Below are positions 35,356 through 47,007 of a stretch of 64,000 nucleotides of DNA, piece by piece. This stretch comes from Psychrobacter sp. NG254 (GTDB lineage: Bacteria > Pseudomonadota > Gammaproteobacteria > Pseudomonadales > Moraxellaceae), in the NCBI RefSeq assembly GCF_015277735.1, contig NZ_JADHDA010000003.1:434001-498000 (forward strand), in the 5' to 3' direction. The stretch's first letter is position 1; every line of letters starts with the position of its first letter. The notes below the pieces were generated by a model that was given only the letters and a program-made list of their open reading frames with translations, had not been told where the DNA came from and searched no databases. Position numbers and translations under genes: made by a program.

Positions 35356-35808
35356 ATGACAACGACAGATAAAGATTTATTTGATGATTTTATTCAAGCT
35401 CAAAATACTATCTATTCACAAGTGATTGAAGAGCTGACCCATGGTCACAAGCGCACGCATTGGATGTGGTTTATTTTTCCACAGATAAAAGGGTTAGGTC
35501 ACAGTAAAATGTCTCGACGATTTGCAATAGGGAGTCTGGAGCAAGCGAAAGCGTATTTGCAGCATGAGGTGCTTGGAGCACGGCTAATAGAGTGTACTGA
35601 AATACTGCTGTTGCATCCTGATAAAAGCGCTTTAAACATCTTTGGTTCACCGGACAATTTGAAGCTGCAATCTTCGCTAACATTATTTGCTTTTGCCGCT
35701 GGTAACAAGTGTGTATTTGAGCAGCTTTTATATCAGTTTTATGCAGGCAGTTACGATATAAACACTATCAATATGCTAAGGCAAATGAATGACCAGCAAT
35801 ATAAGTAG
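35356..35808 (+). CDS. DUF1810 family protein
   Basis: The protein is 150 aa from ATG 35356, which has AAGGAG 9-10 bp upstream. It matches DUF1810 throughout: DDFIQAQNTIYSQVIEEL, HWMWFIFPQIKGLGHSKMSRRFAI, AKAYLQHEVLGARLIECTEILL and the final FEQLLYQFYAGSYD. DUF1810 proteins are small, cytoplasmic, widespread and uncharacterised; some lie near ADP-ribose-related genes. It stands between the two FtsZ-C-like paralogues on the same strand, which may be chance. Length is complete. Confidence 0.85.
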   Translation: MTTTDKDLFDDFIQAQNTIYSQVIEELTHGHKRTHWMWFIFPQIKGLGHSKMSRRFAIGSLEQAKAYLQHEVLGARLIECTEILLLHPDKSALNIFGSPDNLKLQSSLTLFAFAAGNKCVFEQLLYQFYAGSYDINTINMLRQMNDQQYK

Positions 35809-35997
35809 ACAAAACGGAATAATTTTTAACTAGCACTAAAACTTGATACTTCCAACCATACCAAGAAACATTAATTATCGGTGAGTATAGTCAGTTCAAT
35901 ATAATTTCGATACAAGGAAACCGAGTGCAAGTTATACATTAGTATGCTTAGCGAGGTTAACGCTGTCATTCTTTTATAGAGGATTGACTATATAGCG

Positions 35998-36624
35998 ATG
36001 AAATGCCATATGGACGAATCATATATAGATGACACACCTAATGCATTCCTATACCAACGAATTATGGATCGTTACCCTAAGTCTGCTATTGGTTGTTTTA
36101 TTATCAGCGAGGATTGGGATGAGCAGGCGCTACTAGAGCTAAAAAAGGAGTCAGAGGCTTGGTTTTTAGTGGGATTGCAAATAGATAATAGTGAATTTGA
36201 GCACTTAAATATCATAGAGGGCATTATTAGATGTCAGCCTGATGAAGTAAAAGATGTTACCGAGCTACTTGATGTAAACGCTGCAAGTACCATCATCGGT
36301 ATAGATGTTGTAGATATTAAAAGTTTATTTGAGTGTGGCAATTTATTCCAGTTCATTCAAGCAAGTGCCACAGGTGAATCTGAATCAGATTTAATAAAAG
36401 TAACAACACATAAGCTAGTGAATCAACTTTCAACAGCACGCCATACTAAAGGGTTGTTTATTGGAATGGAGAGCGTTCAAAGCTTACTAATGGAAGCTTT
36501 TGCTTACGTAGCAGATGCTGTTGAAGGATTTTTATCTAATATTGGTGAATCTATATATTACCGCTCAAGTATGACTGATGAGCTCAATATTTTTCATTTA
36601 AAAGCGATTTATGCTTTGGCTTAG
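35998..36624 (+). CDS. Paralogue of the 34589 protein, FtsZ-C-terminal-like
   Basis: The protein is 208 aa. It shares the plan of the 34589-35266 protein: SAIGCFIISEDWDEQALLELKKES (compare VGFIIIDDGWSENSLLDLKH), NIIEGIIRCQPDEVKDVTELL, GIDVVDIKSLFECGNLFQFIQASATGES, a helix KVTTHKLVNQL, a strand-like GLFIGMES, a helix with AFAYVADAVEGFL, and the closing FHLKAIYALA. Divergence is strong but even along the length, so the two are old duplicates. No GTP-binding loop. A GAGGA site lies about 14 bp before ATG 35998 and a second ATG is at 36010. Function unknown. Confidence 0.55.
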   Translation: MKCHMDESYIDDTPNAFLYQRIMDRYPKSAIGCFIISEDWDEQALLELKKESEAWFLVGLQIDNSEFEHLNIIEGIIRCQPDEVKDVTELLDVNAASTIIGIDVVDIKSLFECGNLFQFIQASATGESESDLIKVTTHKLVNQLSTARHTKGLFIGMESVQSLLMEAFAYVADAVEGFLSNIGESIYYRSSMTDELNIFHLKAIYALA

Positions 36625-36760
36625 CTGATACTATTTATATAAAACCGTTTAATTTTAATTATTGTTACCTTTAAATATCTTAGAGTTGCACTTGAAGAAT
36701 AAAAAAATAGCTATGTAATCTCAGTAGCAGAAAAAATTTAAATCTAATAGGTATAGATTA

Positions 36761-38257
36761 ATGACTCCATCGAATGTTAATAATGCAGGCTACAAAGTAA
36801 TAAAAATTTCAGAGTTTTTATCTAAAGAAGAGTATCTAGATAAAAAATTAGTAATACCAGTCTATCAACGACCTTATCGCTGGACAGCAACAAACATAGT
36901 TGATTTACTGTCAGATCTGTACTACCAGTGTAAAAGAATGGGTCATAGGTTAGGCAGTCCTGATAATCCAGATAATTTTTATCGCTTAGGAACTGTGGTT
37001 TTACACCAATATGTTAATAATAGAAGTCATCAGACAAATGCTGACTTAGTTGATGGTCAGCAACGTACATTAACGTTGCTGTTAATAATGAAATCAGCTT
37101 TTGAATCAAACAGGTTCGCAGAGCAGTTTAATAGTTTTATGCCTTTAGAAATAGAGCTCCCTGACTGTAGTGAAACTCAGGAAAACTTAAGTAAAAATTA
37201 TGAACTTATTAGAAGACATGTGAATAGTCCAGAATTTACTCCTGAAGTTTTAGATTTTCTACTTAATCATTGTGAAGTAGTTCAAGTAACACTTCACGAT
37301 TTATCAGAAGCTTTTCAGTTCTTCGATTCACAGAATGCACGTGGACTTGATTTAAATCCTCACGACTTGCTAAAAGCATTCCACTTACGCGAGTTTCCTG
37401 ATTCTGAAAGTCTTTTAAAACAGAGCGTTGTTGAATTTTGGGAGCAGCAAAACACTAAAAGTCTAGAGCTTTTATTTGCTAACTATCTTTACCCTATTCG
37501 CCGCTGGAGTCTTGGAAAGCAAGCTGTACACTTCTCTAAGTCTGAGGTTAATGTCTTCAAAGGTATGAAATTAGATAGCGATAGTTATCCTTTTCAACAA
37601 AATTTAAAGATAATTCACAATACGGTCGACAGCTATAACCATCATGCACATCGATTGCTTGATCAACAAACAATGGCATACCCATTTCAATTAACTCAAA
37701 CCTTAATTAATGGACGCCGTTTTTTTGAGTGGGTTGCGCATTATCAGAAGATGATCCAGCCATTATTGAACAAAAATATAGGTAGCAATTCTCAGGAATG
37801 GCTCTATACCATAACAAGTAACCACCACACTGAAACAGGAATATCTATTAAAGAAATAGCAAAAAGACCAACAGCATTTAATATTTTTTTAGTGCTTAAC
37901 ACCGATTTGCCTGGGTATTCTTACAAGGGACGCTCAAGAAGAGGCGACCAATATGTACGGCGTATGTTTGATGCATTAGTCCTATGCTACTACGATCGTT
38001 TTGGAAGTCATAATTTACCGCGAGCCATAGAATATATATTTATTTGGGCTTATTCATTACGTTTAGAGAAGAAAAGTGTTTACTTAGAAAGTATTGAAAA
38101 GCATATTGGGACAGATAATTTATTTGAGCGTTTACAGCAATCATTATCTTCCGTCGATTTCTTGAGTAAACCCTTACCACAGCCTAAAAAGGTAGATGTA
38201 ACGAATGTTGAGGGTATCAGAGAGCTGTTTACAAAGCTTGGCTACCTGCCAACTTAA
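36761..38257 (+). CDS. DUF262 (GmrS/D-like) protein without a visible HNH end
   Basis: The protein is 498 aa. The N-terminal DUF262 domain is clear: VIPVYQRPYRWTATNIVDLLSDL (about 31-53), YRLGTVVLHQY and DLVDGQQRTLTLLLIM (about 100-115). The DGQQR motif binds or hydrolyses nucleotide in GmrSD-type restriction proteins. FFDSQNARGLDLNPHDLLKAFHL (about 190) is also typical. The C-terminal part (330-498) lacks the H-x-x-P HNH pattern of DUF1524. It lies 17 bp before a second DUF262 gene, so the pair may split ATP/GTP hydrolysis and cutting, and it begins the run that continues into the helicase-methylase-ATPase genes. Confidence 0.8.
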   Translation: MTPSNVNNAGYKVIKISEFLSKEEYLDKKLVIPVYQRPYRWTATNIVDLLSDLYYQCKRMGHRLGSPDNPDNFYRLGTVVLHQYVNNRSHQTNADLVDGQQRTLTLLLIMKSAFESNRFAEQFNSFMPLEIELPDCSETQENLSKNYELIRRHVNSPEFTPEVLDFLLNHCEVVQVTLHDLSEAFQFFDSQNARGLDLNPHDLLKAFHLREFPDSESLLKQSVVEFWEQQNTKSLELLFANYLYPIRRWSLGKQAVHFSKSEVNVFKGMKLDSDSYPFQQNLKIIHNTVDSYNHHAHRLLDQQTMAYPFQLTQTLINGRRFFEWVAHYQKMIQPLLNKNIGSNSQEWLYTITSNHHTETGISIKEIAKRPTAFNIFLVLNTDLPGYSYKGRSRRGDQYVRRMFDALVLCYYDRFGSHNLPRAIEYIFIWAYSLRLEKKSVYLESIEKHIGTDNLFERLQQSLSSVDFLSKPLPQPKKVDVTNVEGIRELFTKLGYLPT

Positions 38258-38274
38258 TAAAAAAGGATAAAAAA

Positions 38275-40317
38275 ATGAGTAGTAACAAAGAATATAGCCT
38301 GACAATACAAACACTACTCAACGAAGATAATTACAGAATTCCTGTTTATCAACGTAACTATGACTGGGAAGAGGCTCAAATTAGACAGCTCATAAATGAT
38401 ATTCAGGATTTTTCTTTAAAAGTTAACTCTCAAACATACTATTTAGGTAGTCTAGTAGTACACAAACAAGCAGATTTTTTTGAAATACTAGATGGACAGC
38501 AACGTTTCACAACTTTAAGCTTGATTGCGTGTTATTTGAAATATCGACTTCCCTCAATTTTTCCTGAATATAAGCGACCTAATTTATGTTTTGAAAGTCG
38601 ACCAAAATCAGATTTAGCTATAAATAGAATTTTTGAAGTGTTTAATAGTCAAACCAGTACTGATAATATATTTTCGAATTTGATTGAAACTAGCTATAGT
38701 AAGGAGTTTAACAGCTCAATATTTAATGGTTTTAAAATTATCGAAAGAGTGATTTCAGAAACATTTAAACAGGAAAATAAATTAGAAGTTTTTGCGAGTT
38801 ATCTATTAAATAATGTTCAAATTTTTAGAATAATAGTACCAAAAAATACTGATGTTACTCACTACTTTGAAGTGATGAATAATCGTGGTGAACAGTTAGA
38901 GAAGCATGAGGTTGTTAAAGCTCACCTACTGTCTATTATCCAAGAAAGTGATTTACATAACAAAGACATAGCTATGGCTACCCTCCAAAAAGTGTGGCTT
39001 GCTTGCGCAGATATGAATAGTTATGTGCAAACAGGTTTTTCAGTTGCTGAACGAAAAGCGATATTTGGTTCAAGTGCAGAAAATTTTATAATTGATAGCT
39101 TTGATAAGATTGCAATTGCCGTTTTGGGTAAAGATTATAAGAATAGTTCTGACGGAGAGAATAATAAATTTGAACCATTATCGTTAGCTACCTCTATTTA
39201 TAAAGGTGCAATACATAGAACAGATAAACAACAAATAACTGATACTCGAGATATTAAACAAGAGCGTTTTGATAGTGTAATAGATTTTCCTAACTTTTTA
39301 ATGCATGTACTGCGTATTTATCATAGCCCTTCATCAAATTCTATTCAGGAACTTCCGGCATTAGATGATAAAAATCTACTCTCAGCATTTGATAATTTCA
39401 AAGATCCACAAGCTATTAAAGTAAAGGAGTTTATTTTCATTTTGCTCAAAACTCGCTATCTTTTTGATCGTTATATTATTAAAAGAGATAATGCTAGTAA
39501 TAGAGAAAGTTGGGCTTTGAAGCGCTATAAATTGTATGAGAGCAGCTCAAGCAATTATGTAGATAGTTTTAGTGGTGACGAAGATCATCTGAATGATAGT
39601 ACGTTATCTTGCTTGATGCTTATATCAGCATTTCATGTTTCTTACCCAACCAACTCTCGCAAAAATTGGTTATCTGCAGTACTGTATTGGTTAAGCCAAG
39701 ATAAGTCCTCAGTACCAATTAATGCAGAAAATTATTTAGGGTTTTTAGAAAGTCTTGCGCAAGCTTTCATGGCGAATCGATACCTGATAGCTAAACCCAA
39801 TGATTACTCAAAATTTATGTATGCTGATTGTGCAGAGCTCAGTGTACTACCATATGAACTAAGCGATCCAAATTATGATTTTGAAAGTCACTTAGGGTAT
39901 GACAAGGTTGCTGTTTTTGTTTTTAATTACTTAGATTATTTATTATGGAAAGACAGCAATGTTTCTATTCCGAAGAAAAAAGAATTTAGATTTAGTTTCA
40001 AGAGTTCTAAAGAGCACTTCTCACCTCAGACTTCTAGAATCGATGAGATATTACCTCAAGCTAAATTGCACAGTTTTGGCAATCTATGTTTAATGGGTAG
40101 CAGTGAGAATTCATCATTAAGTAACGATACTCCTAAACAGAAGACTGAGATACTAAATAGCCAACGTAATAGAATGGCGCCACTGAGTCTAAAGTTAGAG
40201 TTAATGATGCAAACTGCTCAAGAAAACTGGAACATTAAGACTATCGATTCACATAGATATGATATGGTCAAAATCCTGCAGGAAGATATAGAACAAAAAT
40301 TAAAACGTATAGCTTAA
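38275..40317 (+). CDS. DUF262-DUF1524 protein (GmrSD-like nuclease)
   Basis: The protein is 680 aa. DUF262 motifs are YRIPVYQRNYDWEEAQIRQLINDI (about 18-41), YYLGSLVVHKQ and ILDGQQRFTTLSLI (about 70-83), and VMNNRGEQLEKHEVVKAHLL (about 200). Near the C-terminus KEHFSPQ (about 580) followed by LHSFGNLCLMGSSENSSLSN and a K is the DUF1524 His-Me-finger pattern, as in GmrD/type IV nucleases. Such proteins cut modified phage DNA. It is preceded 17 bp upstream by the shorter DUF262 gene and followed 71 bp downstream by the helicase gene, so a shared transcript is likely. Confidence 0.78.
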   Translation: MSSNKEYSLTIQTLLNEDNYRIPVYQRNYDWEEAQIRQLINDIQDFSLKVNSQTYYLGSLVVHKQADFFEILDGQQRFTTLSLIACYLKYRLPSIFPEYKRPNLCFESRPKSDLAINRIFEVFNSQTSTDNIFSNLIETSYSKEFNSSIFNGFKIIERVISETFKQENKLEVFASYLLNNVQIFRIIVPKNTDVTHYFEVMNNRGEQLEKHEVVKAHLLSIIQESDLHNKDIAMATLQKVWLACADMNSYVQTGFSVAERKAIFGSSAENFIIDSFDKIAIAVLGKDYKNSSDGENNKFEPLSLATSIYKGAIHRTDKQQITDTRDIKQERFDSVIDFPNFLMHVLRIYHSPSSNSIQELPALDDKNLLSAFDNFKDPQAIKVKEFIFILLKTRYLFDRYIIKRDNASNRESWALKRYKLYESSSSNYVDSFSGDEDHLNDSTLSCLMLISAFHVSYPTNSRKNWLSAVLYWLSQDKSSVPINAENYLGFLESLAQAFMANRYLIAKPNDYSKFMYADCAELSVLPYELSDPNYDFESHLGYDKVAVFVFNYLDYLLWKDSNVSIPKKKEFRFSFKSSKEHFSPQTSRIDEILPQAKLHSFGNLCLMGSSENSSLSNDTPKQKTEILNSQRNRMAPLSLKLELMMQTAQENWNIKTIDSHRYDMVKILQEDIEQKLKRIA

Positions 40318-40388
40318 TATGCTTGTTTCATTATTTTTAAATCTTCGGAATTTGTTGTTATATAAAAAAAGTAGATTAAGGAACAGTA

Positions 40389-43300
40389 ATGCTAAAGCTC
40401 GAAAGTATCAAAAAAGATGCTCAGATACGTGGTATTCAATCTGACGAAATTGTTCGTATTGTTCAGGTTGAACGAGTGGGTGAACATGCTGTTACTGTCT
40501 ACTATAAAGATAGCCAGGGTAAATTAGGTGAGCAGATGTTGTTTCGTTCTGATGAAGCCCGCTTAGAATTGGCGACAGTAGGCCGAGCATGGGGATTCGA
40601 CGCTCCAGGCGCAGATTTCCAGTTAGGGCTAGAGGCGTATCGGATTAGCCAAGCAGCTTTATTTGATCCTATGATGGCAGTTCATACTTCTAACGTCGAG
40701 CCCTTACCGCATCAGATTTCAGCTGTTTATGAAGTGATGTTGCCTAAGCAACCACTGCGTTTTGTGCTGGCTGATGACCCAGGCGCAGGTAAAACTATTA
40801 TGGCAGGTTTGTTGATTTGTGAGTTATTAATGAGAGCCGATGCAAGGCGAATCCTTATTGTTTCCCCGGGATCACTGACTGAACAATGGCAAGATGAGCT
40901 TCTCGAAAAATTTGGTGTTGTATTCGATATTTTTAGTCGTGAAAAACAAGAGCAATGCGCATCTGGTAATTACTTTGATGAGTCAAATCAGCTGATTTGC
41001 AGACTCGATCAATTATCTCGAAGTGAAGAGCTACAAGACAAACTTAGAAATACTGAGTGGGATCTAATTATCGTTGATGAGGCACATAAGTTATCTGCGA
41101 ACTATTTTGGCAATGAGATAAAGAAAACTAAGCGTTTTGTTCTTGGGGAGCTTCTAGGCTCTATTACACGACACTATCTACTAATGACGGCAACGCCGCA
41201 CAATGGTAAAGAAGAAGACTTTCAAATTTGGCTATCATTATTGGATGGTGATCGTTTTTATGGAAAGTTCCGTGAAGGTGCGCATAAAGTAGATGTGTCT
41301 GACATAATGCGCCGTATGGTAAAAGAAGAGTTACTTAAGTTTGATGGTACACCATTATTTCCTGAGCGCCGTGCCTATACTGCAAACTATCAGCTTTCTG
41401 ACATGGAGGCGTTACTTTATGACGAAGTGACAACCTACGTTCGTGAAGAAATGAACCGAGCTGATCGTCTTGGAGGTCAAAAGAAAAATAATATTGGTTT
41501 TGCATTGACTATGTTACAGCGTCGTTTGGCTTCAAGCCCTGAGGCAATATACCAATCTCTAAAACGTCGTCGTAAGCGCTTAGAGTCTCGCTTAGAAGAA
41601 ACTAAGCATCTAGTACGTGGAGGTTCTAAGGGTACAAATACAGTGGCTGAAACGTTCGTTGAATACAACGTACAAAAAAGAATCGACTTACCAGATAATC
41701 TCGACGAACTTGATGAGGATTTAACGGCAGAAGAGTATGAGATGTATACAGAGCAAGTTGTTGACCGAGCATCTGCTGCTGAAACTATTCCTGAGTTTGA
41801 GGCAGAAATAGCTAGCCTTAAGAGTCTCGAACATCAGGCATTGGTCATTGTACAATCTGGTAACGATAAAAAATGGGAAGAGTTGTCTTATTTACTTCAG
41901 GACACCCCTGAAATGTTTACATCTAATGGAACTCGTCGCAAGTTGATTATATTCACTGAGCATAAAGACACTTTGAAGTATTTAGTGGAACGTATTAAAG
42001 ATATGCTTGGTAATGACAAAGCTGTAAGAACTATTTCTGGTAGCACGAGTCGAGATAAACGGCGTCAGACACAAGAAGAGTTCCGATTCGATCCAGAAGT
42101 CATTGTATTGGTAGCCACTGATGCAGCAGGAGAAGGGGTTAACCTTCAAAACGCCAATTTAATGGTGAATTACGATTTACCATGGAATCCAAACCGACTA
42201 GAGCAAAGGTTTGGTCGGATTCACCGAATTGGGCAGACGGAAATATGTCATTTATGGAATATCGTAGCGGATGAAACACGTGAAGGAGCAGTATTCCAAA
42301 AGCTGTTTGAGAAAATAGAAATAGAGAAAAAAGCCTTAGGTGGAAAGGTTTTTGACGTCTTGGGGGAGGCTTTTGATAATATCTCACTTAAAGAGCTGCT
42401 CATAGAAGCGATTCGCTATGGTGACGACCCTGAAATAAAGGCTAAGATGCAGGAGGTAATCGAGGGCGCACTTGATACAAACCATCTTAAAGAAATTATT
42501 AAACGAAATGCTTTAGTAGATCAGCATATGGGTCTTGATGGTTTATACGCCATTAAAGAGGAGATGGAAAAAGCAGAAGCCCGAAAACTACAACCATATT
42601 TCATCAGAGCATTTTTTACAGAGGCGTTTAAGTCTTTAGGTGGTGACTTAAGGTCACGCGAATCAGGCCGTTATGAAGTAAGTCATGTACCAGCTGCTAT
42701 TCGTGAACGTGATCGAATTATTGGTGAAAGCCGTACACCAGTCTTAAAGAAATACGAAAGAATATGCTTTGAAAAACGATATATCAATCAACCTGGCAAG
42801 CCAATGTCAGACATGATTCATCCTATTCATCCTTTGATGCACGCTACCACTGATTTAATATTACAAGCGCACCGATCGAAGCTTAAGCAAGGTGCTGTAT
42901 TGGTCGATCCAAATGACGATAGTACTGAAGTTAAGATACTGTTTATGATAGATCACACTGTACGAGAATCCAGTAATGAAGCACTTATAGCCTCACGACG
43001 ATTACAATTCATTAAAGTGAATGAAAAAGGCGAAGCGACTAATGCAGGATGGGCGCCACATTTAGATTTAAAGCCTATAGAAGATTATGACTATCAGCTT
43101 ATAAGTGATATTCTGCATGCAGATTGGCTAAGCCACAATCTTGAAGTTTTAGCCGTGGGCTATGCTTCCAATAAGATGGCACCTGAACACTTTGATGTTG
43201 TAAAATACCGGCGAGAGCTTCAATCAGACAAAACACTTGCTGCAGTGAATGAACGTTTGGTAAAAGAAATTAACTATTGGTCAGATCGTTATATTACGCT

Positions 43301-43928
43301 CCAAGATGCTGTAAAAGTTGGAAAACAACCTCGAATGCAACCAGAAATGGCACGTCGTCGCGTAGATGACCTAAGCGCAAGACTACAGCAGCGTACTAAG
43401 GAGCTAATAGAGCTCAAAGAAGTAGTATCAAGTACGCCAGTAGTGATTGGTGGTGCATTAGTAATCCCGCAAGGGTTATTGGCCCAGCGAAAAGGTGATA
43501 CAGGGTTCATTGTAGATGCTGCTGCTCGCGCTCGAGTAGAGCGCGTAGCTATGAATGCTGTTATAAAAGCTGAACAAGAGATGGGTCATGAAGTGACCGA
43601 TATGAGTGCAGAAAAATGTGGGTGGGACATTACTGCTCGTCCCAATATTAATCCTGATGGATCTATCTTACCTGATCGGCATATCGAAGTAAAAGGTCGC
43701 TCCAAAGGACAGACTACTATTACTGTTAGTCGTAATGAGATTATTTATGGCTTAAACCAAGCAGATAAATTTATTCTTGCTATTGTGGTTGTAGATAATA
43801 ATGACTATGAAGGACCGTACTATATCAGGACCCCATTTACGACTGAGCCAGAATTTGGTGTTGCCAGTATTAACTATGACTTAAGTGATCTGCTATCAAA
43901 AGCCGTTTCACCAAGTGAAACTATCTAA
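40389..43928 (+). CDS. SNF2-type helicase with DUF3883 (Hma-like helicase)
   Basis: The protein is 1179 aa with AAGGAA ribosome site before ATG 40389. Helicase motifs are Walker [19 protein letters not shown] (about 130; DDPGAGKT rather than the commoner DEPGAGKT), [13 protein letters not shown] (about 228), [14 protein letters not shown], and [42 protein letters not shown] split across 580-620. The C-terminus carries DUF3883 ([20 protein letters not shown], about 1097), a PD-(D/E)xK-like fold. With the DUF1156 methylase and DUF499 ATPase that follow, this matches the helicase-methylase-ATPase defence arrangement. It would move along or unwind invading DNA. Confidence 0.82.
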   Translation: MLKLESIKKDAQIRGIQSDEIVRIVQVERVGEHAVTVYYKDSQGKLGEQMLFRSDEARLELATVGRAWGFDAPGADFQLGLEAYRISQAALFDPMMAVHTSNVEPLPHQISAVYEVMLPKQPLRFVLADDPGAGKTIMAGLLICELLMRADARRILIVSPGSLTEQWQDELLEKFGVVFDIFSREKQEQCASGNYFDESNQLICRLDQLSRSEELQDKLRNTEWDLIIVDEAHKLSANYFGNEIKKTKRFVLGELLGSITRHYLLMTATPHNGKEEDFQIWLSLLDGDRFYGKFREGAHKVDVSDIMRRMVKEELLKFDGTPLFPERRAYTANYQLSDMEALLYDEVTTYVREEMNRADRLGGQKKNNIGFALTMLQRRLASSPEAIYQSLKRRRKRLESRLEETKHLVRGGSKGTNTVAETFVEYNVQKRIDLPDNLDELDEDLTAEEYEMYTEQVVDRASAAETIPEFEAEIASLKSLEHQALVIVQSGNDKKWEELSYLLQDTPEMFTSNGTRRKLIIFTEHKDTLKYLVERIKDMLGNDKAVRTISGSTSRDKRRQTQEEFRFDPEVIVLVATDAAGEGVNLQNANLMVNYDLPWNPNRLEQRFGRIHRIGQTEICHLWNIVADETREGAVFQKLFEKIEIEKKALGGKVFDVLGEAFDNISLKELLIEAIRYGDDPEIKAKMQEVIEGALDTNHLKEIIKRNALVDQHMGLDGLYAIKEEMEKAEARKLQPYFIRAFFTEAFKSLGGDLRSRESGRYEVSHVPAAIRERDRIIGESRTPVLKKYERICFEKRYINQPGKPMSDMIHPIHPLMHATTDLILQAHRSKLKQGAVLVDPNDDSTEVKILFMIDHTVRESSNEALIASRRLQFIKVNEKGEATNAGWAPHLDLKPIEDYDYQLISDILHADWLSHNLEVLAVGYASNKMAPEHFDVVKYRRELQSDKTLAAVNERLVKEINYWSDRYITLQDAVKVGKQPRMQPEMARRRVDDLSARLQQRTKELIELKEVVSSTPVVIGGALVIPQGLLAQRKGDTGFIVDAAARARVERVAMNAVIKAEQEMGHEVTDMSAEKCGWDITARPNINPDGSILPDRHIEVKGRSKGQTTITVSRNEIIYGLNQADKFILAIVVVDNNDYEGPYYIRTPFTTEPEFGVASINYDLSDLLSKAVSPSETI

Positions 43929-43950
43929 GATTTATATATAAGAGTATTCA

Positions 43951-46875
43951 ATGTCAAACCCAAACGAGTTCAAAATCTATAGCCCCAAAAAACTGATTGA
44001 AGTAGCACTGCCACTAGATGAAATTAATGCAGCAGCATCACGTGAGAAATCTATACGTCATGGTCATCCAAGTACGCTGCATCTGTGGTGGGCTCGTCGA
44101 CCTCTTGCTGCTGCACGTGCAGTAATTTTCGCACAAATGGTTAATGATCCTGGTTATCAGCAAGATGATGGCTTCAAGTACGGTGTTAATAAAAAAGAAG
44201 CCGAAATAAAAAGAGAGAAGTTGTTTGATATTATTCGTGACCTCGTGAAGTGGGAAAATACCAATAACGAAGAGGTGCTGAACCGCGCACGTGAGGCCAT
44301 AAGAGAAAGCTGGCGTGAGACTTGCTACTTAAATCGCAAGCATCCACAGGCTGCTGAATTATTTAATCCTGAAGAGTTACCTGCATTTCATGATCCATTT
44401 GCTGGTGGCGGTGCTATTCCTTTGGAAGCACAACGTTTGGGGCTAGAAAGTCATGCGTCAGATTTAAATCCAGTAGCAGTCATGATCAACAAGGCAATGA
44501 TAGAAATTCCACCAAAGTTTGCGGGACAAGTTCCAGTAGGGCCAATACCTGAAGGTGATAAGCAACAAAATCTACTCGAAGATTGGCAAGGGTCTAAAGG
44601 TTTAGCGGAAGATGTACGTCGATATGGACATTGGATGCGTGAAGAAGCTATTAAACGCATTGGCCATCTATATCCTAAAGTAAAAATTACGGATGATATG
44701 GTTACTGAGCGTCCTGATCTTGAAAAATATAAAGGGGAAGAGCTAACTGTTATTGCTTGGCTTTGGGCACGAACGGTTAAAAGTCCTAACCCGGCATTCA
44801 ATCATGTTGACGTGCCACTTGTCTCTAGTTTTATATTGTCTAGCAAAAAAGGCAAAGAAGCTTATGTTCAACCGGTAATCGATGGTGACAAATACAGGTT
44901 TGATGTTAAGGTTGGAACGTTTTCAGTTGAAGCAAAAAAAGGAACTAAAGCAGCTAGAGGACCAAATTTTGTATGCATTATTTCAGGATCACCACTTGAT
45001 GGCAAATATATCAAAGCTGAAGGTATAGCGGGCCGTATGAATGCTAAGCTTATGGCCATTATTGTAGAAGGTAAGGGTGGGCGTGTATATTTATCACCAA
45101 CCCAAGATATTGAAGATATATCAGAGCAAGCTATACCGACATGGGCTCCTGAAACAGATATTCCGCATGATAAAAGATCGATGTTTACACCATTATATGG
45201 CTTAACTAAATTTTCACATCTGTTTACATCTCGCCAACTTGTTGCAATCACTACCTTTTCTGATCTGATTCAAGAAGCTCGAGAAAAAGCTATCTATGAT
45301 GCCGAGATAGCTGGAATTAAAGATGATTGCCTGAGAATAGATAAAAATGGTAATAGTGCGACGGCTTATGGGGATGCGTTAGCGGTTTACTTAAGTTTTA
45401 TAACGGATAAAGTTTCTGACTATTGGTCATCGATTTGTAGCTGGCACTCGTCTGGTGAGAAAATGAGAAATACATTTGGTAGACAAGCTATACCTATGGT
45501 CTGGGACTATGCTGAAGCTAATCCATTTTGTAGATCTTCGGGTAATTGGATAGCAATGACAGATTGGACAGTAAAAGCCTTAGCTCATACACCATGTAAT
45601 AGCGAAGGTTTTGCATTTCAAAGAGATGCTGCAACCCAAGATATCAGTATTAATAAAGTAGTTTCTACTGATCCGCCTTATTATGACAATATCGGCTATG
45701 CCGACTTATCTGATTTCTTTTATGTTTGGATGCGCCGTTCGCTTAGAACGATTTATCCTGATCTATTTTCTACTATGGCAGTACCAAAAGCAGAAGAGCT
45801 TGTAGCCACACCTTATCGTCATGGTAGTAAAGAAAAAGCGGAAGTTTTCTTTTTAGATGGTATGACTAAAGCTATAAGTAATCTAGCTGAAAAAGCACAT
45901 CCTGCATTTCCTGTGACTATCTATTACGCTTTTAAACAATCTGAAACGAAAGAAGGTAGTACCTCTAGTACAGGTTGGGAGACATTTTTGGAAGCCATTA
46001 TTCGTGCTGGATTTTCTATTGATGGTACTTGGCCTATGCGAACTGAGATGGCTAATAGAATGATTGGATCAGGAACTAACGCCTTAGCCTCATCAGTAGT
46101 GCTAGTCTGTAAAAAACGTAAGATTGAAGCTGAATCTATCTCACGACGTGAGTTTCAACGTGAATTACGTGAGCAAATGCCTGAAGCGCTAGAGGCGATG
46201 GTCGGTGGTGAAACTGGAGCGACCCCTATTGCACCAGTAGATTTAGCTCAAGCAGCTATTGGTCCTGGTATGGCTATTTACTCCAAGTACGCGGATGTTC
46301 TCAATCAAGATGGTAGTAAGCTAAGTGTACATGAAGCACTAGTGCTAATTAACCGTTCTATAACTGATTATTTAAATCCTGATAGTGGTAACTTCGATGC
46401 CGATACCTTATTTTGTGATAATTGGTTTAGTCAATACGGCTGGGGAGAGGGCCCATTTGGTGAAGCTGATACGCTTGCTCGGGCTAAAGGTACTTCTGTG
46501 GATGGCGTACATAGTGCAGGTGTAATTGAAGCCGCAGGAGGCAAGGTGCGACTATTACAATGGGGTGAATACCCAAAGGACTGGAATCCCCATACTGACA
46601 CTCGTACGCCGATTTGGGAAGCATGTCATCAGTTGATTAGAGCGTTGAAGCAAGATAGTGAAAGCGCAGCTGGTGCACTTTTGGCAAATATGCCCGAGCG
46701 TGGTGAGCCAATTCGTCAGTTAGCTTATCATTTGTATACTTTATGTGAACGTAAAAAGTGGGCGGAAGAAGCTCGAGCCTATAACGAACTTATTGGCTCT
46801 TGGCATGCTATTGTCGCAGCATCGCATGAAGCAGGTGTAAGACATTATGGCACCACACAAGAATTGGATTTTTAG
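43951..46875 (+). CDS. DUF1156 DNA methyltransferase
   Basis: The protein is 974 aa. The N-terminal DUF1156 motif is [20 protein letters not shown] followed by [25 protein letters not shown]-binding FxGxG-type loop, [19 protein letters not shown], is at about 150, and the catalytic [20 protein letters not shown] at about 574 marks it as an N6-adenine or N4-cytosine methylase. Expected role: protective modification of host DNA paired with the helicase (22 bp upstream) and the ATPase (downstream). Length fits the family. Target sequence unknown. Confidence 0.85.
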   Translation: MSNPNEFKIYSPKKLIEVALPLDEINAAASREKSIRHGHPSTLHLWWARRPLAAARAVIFAQMVNDPGYQQDDGFKYGVNKKEAEIKREKLFDIIRDLVKWENTNNEEVLNRAREAIRESWRETCYLNRKHPQAAELFNPEELPAFHDPFAGGGAIPLEAQRLGLESHASDLNPVAVMINKAMIEIPPKFAGQVPVGPIPEGDKQQNLLEDWQGSKGLAEDVRRYGHWMREEAIKRIGHLYPKVKITDDMVTERPDLEKYKGEELTVIAWLWARTVKSPNPAFNHVDVPLVSSFILSSKKGKEAYVQPVIDGDKYRFDVKVGTFSVEAKKGTKAARGPNFVCIISGSPLDGKYIKAEGIAGRMNAKLMAIIVEGKGGRVYLSPTQDIEDISEQAIPTWAPETDIPHDKRSMFTPLYGLTKFSHLFTSRQLVAITTFSDLIQEAREKAIYDAEIAGIKDDCLRIDKNGNSATAYGDALAVYLSFITDKVSDYWSSICSWHSSGEKMRNTFGRQAIPMVWDYAEANPFCRSSGNWIAMTDWTVKALAHTPCNSEGFAFQRDAATQDISINKVVSTDPPYYDNIGYADLSDFFYVWMRRSLRTIYPDLFSTMAVPKAEELVATPYRHGSKEKAEVFFLDGMTKAISNLAEKAHPAFPVTIYYAFKQSETKEGSTSSTGWETFLEAIIRAGFSIDGTWPMRTEMANRMIGSGTNALASSVVLVCKKRKIEAESISRREFQRELREQMPEALEAMVGGETGATPIAPVDLAQAAIGPGMAIYSKYADVLNQDGSKLSVHEALVLINRSITDYLNPDSGNFDADTLFCDNWFSQYGWGEGPFGEADTLARAKGTSVDGVHSAGVIEAAGGKVRLLQWGEYPKDWNPHTDTRTPIWEACHQLIRALKQDSESAAGALLANMPERGEPIRQLAYHLYTLCERKKWAEEARAYNELIGSWHAIVAASHEAGVRHYGTTQELDF

Positions 46876-47007
46876 GGGTCAAGAATTAATAATCAAACTG
46901 AAATATTTCAGAAAATAGGAGCAAGCTGAAAGGCTGTTCGGCTCAATCATGCTTAACTAAATAAATTCGGTTACACACTTATCAAAGATAATTAAAAGGG
47001 TTTGGTT

